Source: Betaproteobacteria bacterium
GTDB lineage: Bacteria > Pseudomonadota > Gammaproteobacteria > Burkholderiales > SG8-41
DNA: 64,000 nt
Direction: 5' to 3'
NCBI GenBank assembly: GCA_016192825.1
Contig: JACPTK010000087.1
Location: forward strand, 27,037-91,036
The notes beneath the pieces are model-generated. The model did not search any database. It was given only the letters and a program-made list of their open reading frames with translations, and had not been told where the DNA came from. Both the position numbers and the translations under genes were made by a program. This document shows, one piece after another, positions 42,723 through 50,613 of the stretch (its first letter is position 1; each line of letters opens with the position of its first letter).

Positions 42723-43574
42723 ATGAAAAAGATGTTTCTTTTCGTCGCGGCATTGACGCTGGCGGTTGCGTGGCAGGTGAACGCCCAGACCGCGCGCGGC
42801 AAGATGACGGGCGGCGTCGCCTACACCCTGCCGCAGTGGTTCAAGCCGAGCTTTCTCCACTTCAAGGACGACGTCGCGGAGGCCCACAAGCAGGGCAAGC
42901 ACGTCATGGTGTTCCTGCATCTCGACGACTGCCCCTACTGCGCGAAAATGCTGCAGGAAAACTTCGCGAGCGGCGACAACCGGGCCTTCATGCAGAAGCA
43001 CTTCGACGTGATCGCCGTCAACGTCCGCGGCGGCCTGGAAGTCGTCTGGACCGGAAGCTACCGCGGCCAGGCGTTCGCCGCCTACCTCGAGACCCGCGAT
43101 AATGCGGCGGTCTATGCGTTCCGCCCCCATCCGCGGTTCGCGACCGTCACGAACTTCAGGAACTTGAAGAAGCCCCTCGCCGTCCTGTGGGAAGACCGCC
43201 AGTGCGCGGACTGCGCGCGGTTTCATGACAGGACGCTGAATCACCCCGATGTCGTGGCCGAGATGAAGAAGCTGCTCGTCGTCCGCCTCGACGCCGACTC
43301 GAAGCGGCCCATCGTCGATCCCCAGGGCAATGCCATCACACCCGCGCAATGGGTGAAGGCCCTTGGCCTCACCTACCGTCCCGCGCTGGTACTATACGAC
43401 GAAGGGCGCGAGGTCTTCCGCTTCGAAGGGCGGCTTTATCACTTTCATTTCAAGGAAGCCCTCCGCTACGTCAGCGGCGGTCACTACAGGCGTTTCGGCG
43501 GCATCTCGAAGTACAACGCCGCCCGCCGGGAGGAGCTTCTGAAGCAGGGCATCAACATCGACTACTCCGAATAG
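42723..43574 (+). CDS. periplasmic double-thioredoxin protein (SoxW-like), probably internally shortened
   Basis: A 283-aa secreted protein: signal peptide MKKMFLFVAALTLAVAWQVNA, then a first thioredoxin-like motif DDCPYCAKML (CPYC, residues 70-73) and a second RQCADCARFH (CADC, 161-164). VMVFLHLDDCPYCAKMLQEN is typical of SoxW-like proteins, and the C-terminal half GLTYRPALVLYDEGREVF is a complete thioredoxin half. The first domain stops after VNVRGGLEVVWT (residue ~110) and resumes at AFAAYLETRD. About 55 residues expected there, including the cis-Pro strand, appear missing. Predicted to reduce or isomerise periplasmic disulfides; activity of the first domain is doubtful. Confidence 0.82.
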   Translation: MKKMFLFVAALTLAVAWQVNAQTARGKMTGGVAYTLPQWFKPSFLHFKDDVAEAHKQGKHVMVFLHLDDCPYCAKMLQENFASGDNRAFMQKHFDVIAVNVRGGLEVVWTGSYRGQAFAAYLETRDNAAVYAFRPHPRFATVTNFRNLKKPLAVLWEDRQCADCARFHDRTLNHPDVVAEMKKLLVVRLDADSKRPIVDPQGNAITPAQWVKALGLTYRPALVLYDEGREVFRFEGRLYHFHFKEALRYVSGGHYRRFGGISKYNAARREELLKQGINIDYSE

Positions 43575-43638
43575 GGCCTCGCCGCTCGGCGCGGGGACCC
43601 GTCACCTATCACTTATCACCTTTCAGAGAGAGACGACG

Positions 43639-43929
43639 ATGGCCAAAGGCTACTGGATCAACATGTTCCGCGAGGTGAAGGACCCGGCGAAGGTCGATGC
43701 ATACCGCAAGCTGGCCGTGCCGGTGATGCAGGCGTCCGGCGGAAAATTCCTGGTGCGCGGCGACCCGGCAAAGGTGTACGAGCACGGCGCCATGGAGCGC
43801 GTCGTGGTCATCGAATTCGAGAGCGTGGAGCAGGCGATCGCCGTCCACGACAGCCCCGGCTACCAGGCCGCGCTGAAGGCGCTCGGCGACGGCGCCGTAA
43901 GGGACTTGAGAATCGTCGAGGGAGTATAG
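43639..43929 (+). CDS. DUF1330 domain protein
   Basis: A 96-aa protein of the DUF1330 family (dimeric alpha-beta barrel). MAKGYWINMFREVKDPAKVD and GGKFLVRGDPAKVYEHG are the family hallmarks, and VVVIEFESVEQAIAVHDSPG follows. Members are small cytosolic proteins of unproven function, frequent beside catabolic genes. The site AGAGAGAGACGACG precedes the ATG. A word repeat of the ATCAC type lies just upstream (43598-43620). Confidence 0.9.
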   Translation: MAKGYWINMFREVKDPAKVDAYRKLAVPVMQASGGKFLVRGDPAKVYEHGAMERVVVIEFESVEQAIAVHDSPGYQAALKALGDGAVRDLRIVEGV

Positions 43930-44003
43930 AACCCGTCTCAAGTACAAGAAATGGACAGGATTTACAGGATTAACAAAAAACTGAAGTAAATCATGTGTTC
44001 TAG
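43930..44003. repeat. shortened copy of the ACAGGATTAAC palindromic element
   Basis: Reads ACCCGTCTCAAG, AAGAAATGGACAGGATTTAC, AGGATTAACAAAA, AACTGAAGTAAATCATGT. The reverse complement matches half of the complete element at 48308-48434; the other half is absent here. Confidence 0.85.
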
Positions 44004-44026
44004 AAAGTGGTGACGAGACGCATCTG

Positions 44027-45352
44027 ATGGCTGCCCGCGAGAAACCCGCGCGACCCCGTCTCGCGGTGATCCCCCTGCTCCCGGTCACCGTTCAACCCGG
44101 TGACATTCGCTACGCCCCCGGCGCGCGCGCGGGCCGCTGGGTGTTCGCCACCGGGAACAAGGGCACGGCCGCTTTCGGGGGCGGCATGGCGCCCGAGGTG
44201 ATCGACGAGTCCGCGCCGCGCCACGGCCCGCCGAAGCACAAGAAGGAAGCGCGGCGCATCTTCGCCAATTTCGCGAAAGTGCTGAAAGCCGGCGGCACCG
44301 ACCGCAAGCACGTCGTGCGGGTCGATCAGTACTACACGGGCGGGCAGGTCGTCCCGGCGTATCACGAAGTGCGGCGCGAATTCTTCGCGGGCCACGTGCC
44401 GCCCAGCACCTCGAACCTGCATCGGAAGTTCCTGCTCGCGGGGCAGGACATGGAGGTGCAGCTGATGGCCGTCGTTCCCGCCAGGGGCTTCGAGGTGATG
44501 CAGCACCGCCCGAAGAACCTGCCGGTGCACGCGACCTCCGCCTATAGCCCGGTGCTCACCTGCGGTGATTACGTGTTCGTGGCCGGCCAGACCGCGGAGG
44601 CGCTCAAAACGGAGGAAGGCCCGATCGATCCCGCGGCGCGCATGCCGGCCGGGCACCTGTGGAAGGGCACGCCGATCAAGCTCGAGACCGAGTTCGTTAT
44701 CGAGCGTAAGTTGAAGCCCGCGCTGGCCAGCGTCGGCAACACGCTCGCCGAAGTGGTGAAGGCGCAAGTCTACCTGCGCGACGTCAACGACATCCCGGCC
44801 TTCAACGAAGTGTGGGCGAAGCACTTTCCGAAAGCGCCGCCCGCCACCACCCTCATCACGACCGCCACGCCCGGCTTCATCTGCGAGGCCGGCCGCATCG
44901 AAATCAACACCATCAGCCTGCGCCGCGGCGGCCGCACGCGGAAACGGGTGATCGATGCCGGCGTGCCCACGGCGTATGCCGGCTACGTGCAGGCGATCCG
45001 CGCCGGAGACCTGCTGTTCCTGTCCGGGTTGATGGCGGTGGACTCGAGCGGAGCGCTCGCCCCCGCAGCGCGCATCGATCCGCGCCAGCCGTACTTCGGC
45101 AGCGCCGTGGAGCTTCAGATGGACGCCATCCTCGCCCGGGCGCAACGCATCTGCCGCAAGGCCGGCACGTCGCTCGCCAACGTGGTGCGCGCGCAGCAGT
45201 TCCATGTGAATCTCGCCGACTTCCACGGCGCCTGGCAGGCCTGGCGGCGCCACCTGCCCGGCCAGCACCTGCCGTTCTCGGCGATCGAGGTGCCGGCGCT
45301 CGGCGTGCCGGGCGCCGTCGTGATGCTGGATCTCTGGGTGTATGCTCCGTGA
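44027..45352 (+). CDS. protein with three tandem RidA/YjgF-like domains
   Basis: A 441-aa protein. RidA-type segments appear three times: residues ~15-150 (RWVFATGNKGTAAFGGG, KVLKAGGTDRKHVVRVDQYY), ~160-300 (DYVFVAGQTAEALKTEEG, SVGNTLAEVVKAQVYLRDVN) and ~305-441 (DLLFLSGLMAVDSSG, KAGTSLANVVRAQQFHVNLA). RidA proteins hydrolyse reactive enamines/imines or act in catabolic routes. Normal RidA is ~130 aa and trimeric, so this chain could fold as an internal trimer. The catalytic Arg of RidA is not obvious in every domain. It precedes a Bug receptor and a single RidA gene, suggesting one catabolic unit. Confidence 0.87.
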   Translation: MAAREKPARPRLAVIPLLPVTVQPGDIRYAPGARAGRWVFATGNKGTAAFGGGMAPEVIDESAPRHGPPKHKKEARRIFANFAKVLKAGGTDRKHVVRVDQYYTGGQVVPAYHEVRREFFAGHVPPSTSNLHRKFLLAGQDMEVQLMAVVPARGFEVMQHRPKNLPVHATSAYSPVLTCGDYVFVAGQTAEALKTEEGPIDPAARMPAGHLWKGTPIKLETEFVIERKLKPALASVGNTLAEVVKAQVYLRDVNDIPAFNEVWAKHFPKAPPATTLITTATPGFICEAGRIEINTISLRRGGRTRKRVIDAGVPTAYAGYVQAIRAGDLLFLSGLMAVDSSGALAPAARIDPRQPYFGSAVELQMDAILARAQRICRKAGTSLANVVRAQQFHVNLADFHGAWQAWRRHLPGQHLPFSAIEVPALGVPGAVVMLDLWVYAP

Positions 45353-45446
45353 TCGACCGTTCGTCCGGATCGTCAGCAGCACCGCTATTGTCGATCCGGC
45401 GGCCTGCTCATCGAATTCCCGCGACCGTTTCCTTGAAAGGAAGACC

Positions 45447-46469
45447 ATGAACCCGAAATCGTTGACGCACTCTCGTTCCCGCTGCCGTATTCTGGCCGCG
45501 CTGTGCGCCTGGACCACAGTCGCGCTGGCGTCCTCGGCGCCGGTGCTCGCGCAGGCGCCCGGCGCGGCCGCGGGCTTCCCGCCGCCGCAGATCCGCATCG
45601 TTGTCCCCTTCACGGCAGGCGGCGGCACCGACGTCATCGCCCGTCTCGTCGCGAAAGGCCTGGCCGACACCTGGAAAGTCACGGTGCTGGTCGACAACCG
45701 TGTCGGCGCCGGCGGCGTCGTCGGCTCGCAGTGGGTGACGACGCAGAAGCCCGACGGCCGGACCTTCCTCGCGGTGGCGAGCGCGTTTGCCGTGCGCGCG
45801 GCGATCGACCGCAGCGTGCCGTATGACGCGACCCGGGATTTCTCCGGCGTCGGGCAGATGGCGATCTCCCCGAGCTTCATGGTCGTGTCCACGTCGCACG
45901 GCTTCGGCTCGCTCAAGGATCTGATCGCTTATGCCAAGCGGCAGCCTGCCGGCATTTTCTACACGTCGGCCGGCGTCGGCAGCACCGCCCACCTGCACGC
46001 GGCCGCTGTCGCACATCTCGCCGGCATCAAGGCCGAACACGCCCCGCAGCGCGGCACGCCGGAAGCGGTCAACGAGGCGATGACCGCGCGCGTGCTCTAC
46101 GCGTTCGCGCCCGGACCGAACGCGATTCCGCTCGCCCGGGCGGGCCGCTTGCAAGTCCTGGCGACGACGTCCCCGGCCGGCGCCCGCTTCCTGCCGGGCA
46201 TCCCCAGCCTGGCCCAGGCCGGACTCCTGGGATACGAAGGCGACGACTGGTTCGGCGTGTTCGCCCCGGCCGGCACGCCGCGGGCGATCCGCGAGCGCAT
46301 GTCGAAGGAAATGGCGCGCGTCCTCGCGCTGCCCGAGATCCGCGAGCGCCTGTTTATCCTCGGCGCCGAACCGGTCTCGAGCCCCCCCGCGAAATTCGAG
46401 GCCTTCGCGCGGGACTACATCGCCCGCACGCGCAAGCTCGGCGAGGCCATCGGCATCAAACCCCAGTGA
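45447..46469 (+). CDS. Bug/TctC-family periplasmic solute receptor
   Basis: A 340-aa extracytoplasmic receptor of the tripartite tricarboxylate family, usually binding carboxylates or aromatics in betaproteobacteria. The start MNPKSLTHSRSRCRILAALC follows GAAAGGAAG and is followed by a signal peptide with likely cleavage at VLAQAPG (residue ~37). Family motifs: IRIVVPFTAGGGTDVIAR, VLVDNRVGAGGVVGSQWV and VGSTAHLHAAAVAHLAGI. No TctA/TctB permease is nearby. It sits between the triple-RidA and single-RidA genes on the same strand. Confidence 0.92.
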   Translation: MNPKSLTHSRSRCRILAALCAWTTVALASSAPVLAQAPGAAAGFPPPQIRIVVPFTAGGGTDVIARLVAKGLADTWKVTVLVDNRVGAGGVVGSQWVTTQKPDGRTFLAVASAFAVRAAIDRSVPYDATRDFSGVGQMAISPSFMVVSTSHGFGSLKDLIAYAKRQPAGIFYTSAGVGSTAHLHAAAVAHLAGIKAEHAPQRGTPEAVNEAMTARVLYAFAPGPNAIPLARAGRLQVLATTSPAGARFLPGIPSLAQAGLLGYEGDDWFGVFAPAGTPRAIRERMSKEMARVLALPEIRERLFILGAEPVSSPPAKFEAFARDYIARTRKLGEAIGIKPQ

Positions 46470-46526
46470 TGGGTGATAAGTGATGGGTGATGGGACTCGA
46501 CCCCTAATCAATCAGGGAGCGCAACC

Positions 46527-47003
46527 ATGGGATCGATCGAAGCACGCCTGAAGCAAATGGGCTACGAGCTGCCGCCGCCGTTCGTATTCCCAAAGAACAA
46601 TCGAACCGGTTGCACCCAGACCGGCACGTTGCTCCTGCTGTCGGGACATGGGCTCGACCTGCCGAAGCTGCCCAAGGTCCGGCAGACCGGCAAGTTCGGC
46701 GCGGACATCACAGTCGAGGAAGGCTACGCGACCGCGCGCGCGGTCGCGCTCACCATGATGGCGACGATCAAGGCGCACTGCGGGGACCTGGACCGGGTGA
46801 AGCGCGTGCTGCGCCTCTTCGGCATGTGCAACTGCACGCCGGACTTCGTCCAGCAACCACAGGTCATCGACGGCGCCTCGGACCTGTTTTTCGAGCTGTG
46901 GGGCCCCGAGTCCGGGAAGCACGCCCGCTCGGCGGTGGGGCACGCGGCACTTCCACGCGGCATCGCGGTGGAAATCAACGGCGAGTTCGAGCTGCACGCC
47001 TAG
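46527..47003 (+). CDS. RidA-family protein
   Basis: A 158-aa RidA/YjgF-fold protein starting MGSIEARLKQMGYELPPPFV after GGGAGC. LLLLSGHGLDLP and DLDRVKRVLRLFGMCNCTPD correspond to the family core, with HAALPRGIAVEINGEFELHA at the end. It belongs to the atypical YjgF-like branch with a longer middle loop. It probably forms a unit with the upstream Bug and triple-RidA genes. The TAG stop is the first triplet of a REP hairpin, as in the PrpF-like and FadL genes. Confidence 0.88.
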   Translation: MGSIEARLKQMGYELPPPFVFPKNNRTGCTQTGTLLLLSGHGLDLPKLPKVRQTGKFGADITVEEGYATARAVALTMMATIKAHCGDLDRVKRVLRLFGMCNCTPDFVQQPQVIDGASDLFFELWGPESGKHARSAVGHAALPRGIAVEINGEFELHA

Positions 47004-47198
47004 CAGCCTGTCGGACTCAGCAGTCCGCACAGGCTGCTAACGGCAAAACCGGCCGACCCTTCAGCAAAACAAACCCCGAAGGGGTTGAATTCGCAGAAAA
47101 TCGGAGGTGATCTTGCATATTCGTCATCCTTTCGTGCAATGTTCCTGGTGCCGGTTTTGCATTAGGAGTTTGTCGGACCCAAGTCCGACAAACTCCTA
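47001..47198. repeat. REP-pair element C
   Basis: Left hairpin: TAGCAGCCTGTCGGAC (47001-47016) with GTCCGCACAGGCTGCTA (47023-47039), one base bulged. Perfect inner inverted repeat: GCAAAACCGGC (47043-47053) and GCCGGTTTTGC (47150-47160). Right hairpin: AGGAGTTTGTCGGAC (47164-47178) with GTCCGACAAACTCCT (47183-47197). The ~95-bp core contains an AAACCCCGAAGGGGTT hairpin. The following 47199-47348 shows nothing else. Confidence 0.9.
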
Positions 47199-47348
47199 GC
47201 GCGCCGGCAAGTCGCGACTCGCCGCCACGCCCGGCCCGGTACGCGGGAGACTCGAACGTATCTCAACAATACCCCAGGCCATGAGCCGAATAGACAGCAT
47301 TCATCCATCGCACATCGCTCAGTTGCCCCAACGTAAGGAAACCCCCGC

Positions 47349-48254
47349 ATGCCATCCACCGTTCAATCCCTGCGGCTGAAGACGCTGCTTGGGGATTACC
47401 CGAACACCCGCGCGTTGCGCCGGGGCGAGCTGACCTCGCCCGGCATCGCTTTCGATTTCGCGGACGTCCCGCAAGTGGCCAGCGCGTTCAAGCGCACGGT
47501 GCGCAATCTCGAGTTCGACGTCTCGGAGCTCGCCATCGTGACCTTCCTGATGGCCAAGGCGCACGGCAAGCCCTACGTGCTGCTGCCGGTCGTGGTGCTC
47601 GGGCGCTTCCAGCACCCGTTCCTCGTCTACAACTCGGCGCGCGGCGAGCTTCGTCCCGGCGACCTGAAGGGACGCCGTGTCGGCATCCGGTCCTATTCGG
47701 TCACGACCAGCATGTGGATCCGCGGCATACTCGCCAACGATCACGGGCTGGATATCGACGCCGTGCGCTGGGTGACGTTCGAGGAGCCGCACGTGGCGGA
47801 ATTCAAGGACCCGCCGTCGGTCGAGCGCGCGCCCGCGGACCGCGAGCTGCTCAAGATGCTGCTGGATGGAGAGGTGGATGCCGCGGTGCTCAGGGACACC
47901 AACCTGTCGGACCCGCGCCTCAAGCGCCTCATCGCGGATCCGGACAAAGCGGCGCGCGACTGGCATGCCCGCAACCACGCGATCCAGATCAACCACATGG
48001 TGACGGTCAAGGAATCGCTGACGAAGTCCAATCCCGATGCCGTCCGCGAAATCTACCGGCTGCTGCGCGAGGCGAAGCGTCTCGCGCCCCCGGCCGCGCC
48101 GGGCGCGCTCGACATGACGCCGATCGGCCTGGAAGCCAACCGGCGCAACCTCGAGGTCGCGATCGACTACGTCTATCAGCAACGCCTCATCCCGCGGCGC
48201 TTCACGGTGGACGAACTCTTCGACGACGTCACGAGGAGGCTCGACGCCTCTTGA
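47349..48254 (+). CDS. 4,5-dihydroxyphthalate decarboxylase-like protein (PBP2 fold)
   Basis: A 301-aa cytosolic protein without a signal peptide. LRLKTLLGDYPNTRALRRGE and VSELAIVTFLMAKAHGKPYV match the family of Pht5-type 4,5-dihydroxyphthalate decarboxylases, often mis-called ABC substrate-binding proteins because of the shared type 2 periplasmic-binding fold. RRVGIRSYSVTTSMWIRGIL follows. A decarboxylase role on an aromatic dicarboxylate is possible, and the adjoining catabolic genes agree, but no other phthalate-pathway gene is present. The annotated start MPSTVQSLR is supported by a weak site only. Confidence 0.82.
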   Translation: MPSTVQSLRLKTLLGDYPNTRALRRGELTSPGIAFDFADVPQVASAFKRTVRNLEFDVSELAIVTFLMAKAHGKPYVLLPVVVLGRFQHPFLVYNSARGELRPGDLKGRRVGIRSYSVTTSMWIRGILANDHGLDIDAVRWVTFEEPHVAEFKDPPSVERAPADRELLKMLLDGEVDAAVLRDTNLSDPRLKRLIADPDKAARDWHARNHAIQINHMVTVKESLTKSNPDAVREIYRLLREAKRLAPPAAPGALDMTPIGLEANRRNLEVAIDYVYQQRLIPRRFTVDELFDDVTRRLDAS

Positions 48255-48302
48255 GGGATGAGGAGGAAAAACTCCCGCACCGCGGAGCCACCTCTAATCT
48301 CT

Positions 48303-48437
48303 AGAAGTGGTCTCAAAAATGCCGCAAGTCAAAAACCAAATAGACAGGATTAACAGGATTTACATGATTTACTTCAGTTTTTGATTTTGTTAATCCTGTA
48401 AATCCTGTCCATTTCTTGTTTTTGAGACGGGTTCTAA
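48303..48437. repeat. complete ACAGGATTAAC palindromic element
   Basis: Left: GTCTCAAAAATG, ATAGACAGGATTAACAGG, ATTTACATGATTTACTT. Right: TTGTTAATCCTGTAAATCC, TGTCCATTTCTTG, TTTTTGAGACGGGTTC. The halves are largely complementary and the ends (GTCTCAAAAA / TTTTTGAGAC) are an exact inverted repeat. Partial copies at 43930-44003 and 54233-54296; short relatives at 41767 and 62549. Confidence 0.9.
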
Positions 48438-48459
48438 TCACGACTCACGAATCACGGTA

Positions 48460-49935
48460 ATGTCAGCAAGCAAGGAACAAACGACCGCCTACCTCTCCGA
48501 GTGGGCGGCGGGTTTTCGCCTCGAGGACGCCCCGGCGGCAATCGTCGAGCGGATGAAGGCGCTGGTGCTCGACCTGCTGCGGGTCGTCGCCGTCGGCGCG
48601 AAGCTGCCGTGGAGCCGGAACGCGCGGCAGTACGCGCTCAAGCTCGGCGGCAATGCGACCAGCACGGTGCTGCTCTACGGCGACCGCATGGACGCGGTGC
48701 GCGCCGCTTTCGTCAACGGCGCCTTCGCCCACGCCTGCGACCTCGACGACACGCACGTCGGCTCCATGCACCACGCGGGCGCGTCGGTGCTGCCGGCCGC
48801 TCTCGCAATCGCAGAAAGAGAAAACGCCGGCGGCCGCGCGCTGCTGGAAGCCGCCATCTGCGGCTATGAAGCGTCGCTGCGCATCGGGCTCGCGGTGCAG
48901 CCTTCGATGTTTCACCGCGGCTTCATGGCGACGCCGACCTGCGGCACGCTGGGCGCGGCGCTCGCGGCGGGGAAGCTCTTGCGCCTCAACGCCGCGAACC
49001 TGGCCGGCGCGCTCGGCGCCGCCTGCACCTACGCTGGCGGCCTCGCGCAGTTCTACAAGTCGGGCTCCGTCATCAAGCGCGTCAACGCGGGCAAGGCGGC
49101 CGAGTGCGGGGTGATCTCGGCGCTGCTCGTGCAGGAAGGCATCTGGGGCCCGCGGGACATCCTCGAAGGCAAGGAGGCCGGCTTCTTCAAGGCCTTCTCG
49201 GACGCGCCCAACCCGTCCCGCGTCACCGACGACCTCGGGCGCGGCTACCGGCTGATGGAAGTGAGCACCAAGGTGCACGCCGGCGCCGGCCGGCTGCAGG
49301 CGTCCAACGATGCCGGCCTGGCGCTGGGCAGCGAGCACCGCCTCGCGCCAGGCCAAATTGCCGGCGTGGAAGTCGGCATCCCGAAAGTGATCCAGGGCAT
49401 GCTGACGAAGACCGATCCCCACGACGTGCAGAGCGCGCAGTTGAGCGTGCCCTTCAGCCTGGCGATGGCCTTGTCTCTGGGCCGCACGCGCGGCGCGGCT
49501 GCCGGCATCCGCCCCGAGGACTACGAGCGGGCGCTCGCCGATCCCGCCGTGCGCGCGCTGTCGCTGCGAGTGCGCTGCGTGGTGGACCCGGAGATCGAGG
49601 CGAAAACCAACACGGAGGAAGTGCCCTCCCGCGTGACGCTGAAGCTCGCGGACGGCCGCACCCTCGAGGCGAGAGTGGACCACCCACGCGGCAGCCCCCA
49701 CCGCCCGATGGCGTGGGACGAGTTGAGCGGGCTTTTCCGCGACACCGTAGCAGATACCTTGCCGGAGAAATCCATTGCCCGGGTGCTGGATGTCGTCGCC
49801 GATCTGGACGGCAGGTCCCGCGCGCGGGATATCACGGCCGCGTTCGCCGCTAAAGCTTCACCGCCGGGGCCGCGAAGGGCGCAAAGGAACAGAAAGGTCT
49901 TACCGCGGAAGGCACGAAGGACGCGAAAGAATTGA
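48460..49935 (+). CDS. MmgE/PrpD-family protein with a repeat-derived C-terminal tail
   Basis: A 491-aa member of the 2-methylcitrate dehydratase (MmgE/PrpD) family; related enzymes dehydrate or isomerise small tricarboxylates. DCLR-type start LVLDLLRVVAVGAK, NGAFAHACDLDDTHVGSMHH (residues ~87-106, the family active-site region) and GRAL..YEASLRIG are clear. The core ends around AAFAAKA (residue ~467). The last ~25 residues, PPGPRRAQRNRKVLPRKARR and the remainder, are a translation of an intergenic CGAAGG repeat. Convergent with the leuD-like gene. Substrate unknown. Confidence 0.88.
   Translation: MSASKEQTTAYLSEWAAGFRLEDAPAAIVERMKALVLDLLRVVAVGAKLPWSRNARQYALKLGGNATSTVLLYGDRMDAVRAAFVNGAFAHACDLDDTHVGSMHHAGASVLPAALAIAERENAGGRALLEAAICGYEASLRIGLAVQPSMFHRGFMATPTCGTLGAALAAGKLLRLNAANLAGALGAACTYAGGLAQFYKSGSVIKRVNAGKAAECGVISALLVQEGIWGPRDILEGKEAGFFKAFSDAPNPSRVTDDLGRGYRLMEVSTKVHAGAGRLQASNDAGLALGSEHRLAPGQIAGVEVGIPKVIQGMLTKTDPHDVQSAQLSVPFSLAMALSLGRTRGAAAGIRPEDYERALADPAVRALSLRVRCVVDPEIEAKTNTEEVPSRVTLKLADGRTLEARVDHPRGSPHRPMAWDELSGLFRDTVADTLPEKSIARVLDVVADLDGRSRARDITAAFAAKASPPGPRRAQRNRKVLPRKARRTRKN
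49859..49934. repeat. GCGAAGGGCGCAAAGG-type words inside the 3' end of the MmgE/PrpD gene
   Basis: CACCGCCGGGGCCGCGAAGG, GCGCAAAGGAACAGAAAGG, TTACCGCGGAAGGCACGAAG, GACGCGAAAG. A degenerate ~9-10-bp word family; a relative occurs at 62517-62545. Confidence 0.7.
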
Positions 49936-49992
49936 AACGAAGATCGTACTACCCGCTTCACCATTCACGACCCACGATCCACGAATCACAAC

Positions 49993-50613
49993 TCAGGCAC
50001 CCGAGCGCAGCCAACTGCGCTGCCTGAGGTATCCCGTTTCAAACGTCTCGAGCCGCTCGCGGTATTGCTCCGTCCGCGCGATGTCATCCAGCCCTTCCAG
50101 CAGGCATTTCCTGCGCACCGGGTGAATTTCGAAGCGGTGCACTGACCCGGCGACATCGGTCACCGTCTGGGCGGCGAGATCCACGCTCAACGTCGCTCCC
50201 ACGCGCTCGCGCAACTGCCGCCGGATGGCGAGCACGCTCTCGTGGGGCAGCACGACGGGCAGCAGGCCGTTCTTGTAGCAGTTGTTGACGAAGATGTCCC
50301 CGAAGCTCGACGCGATCACGCACCGGATGCCGAATTCGTAGAGCGCCCACACCGCGTATTCGCGCGCCGATCCGCAGCCGAAATTGCGGTCGCCGACGAT
50401 GATCCCCGCCGTGCGATAAGGCTCGCGGTTCAGCACGAAGTCCTTTTCCGAGCCTTCTGCATTGAAGCGCAGATCGTGGAACAGGATCTGCGCATGCTTG
50501 GGCCCCCGCGGCACCTTGTTGAAGCGCGTCGGGCAGAGCTGATTGGTGTCCACGTTCGGTTCGCCCATCGGCGCGGCGATCGCGGTCAGCGTGGTGAACG
50601 GCGGCATTGTCAT
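49993..50613 (-). CDS. LeuD-like aconitase small subunit
   Basis: A 206-aa swivel-domain protein of the 3-isopropylmalate dehydratase small-subunit family. MGEPNVDTNQLCPTRF, ILVGDRNFGCGSAREYAVWA (read here as IIVGDRNFGCGSAREYA) and CVIASSFGDIFVNNCYKNGL are the family motifs. The start at 50613 overlaps the stop of the leuC-like gene by 4 bp, indicating translational coupling. With no leuA/leuB adjacent and catabolic neighbours, it may act on another malate-type substrate rather than in leucine synthesis. Confidence 0.9.
   Translation of the reverse strand: MTMPPFTTLTAIAAPMGEPNVDTNQLCPTRFNKVPRGPKHAQILFHDLRFNAEGSEKDFVLNREPYRTAGIIVGDRNFGCGSAREYAVWALYEFGIRCVIASSFGDIFVNNCYKNGLLPVVLPHESVLAIRRQLRERVGATLSVDLAAQTVTDVAGSVHRFEIHPVRRKCLLEGLDDIARTEQYRERLETFETGYLRQRSWLRSGA

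Noticed and set aside
47349..48254. ABC transporter substrate-binding protein
   Set aside because: No signal peptide and the sequence fits the cytosolic Pht5-like decarboxylase branch of the same fold.
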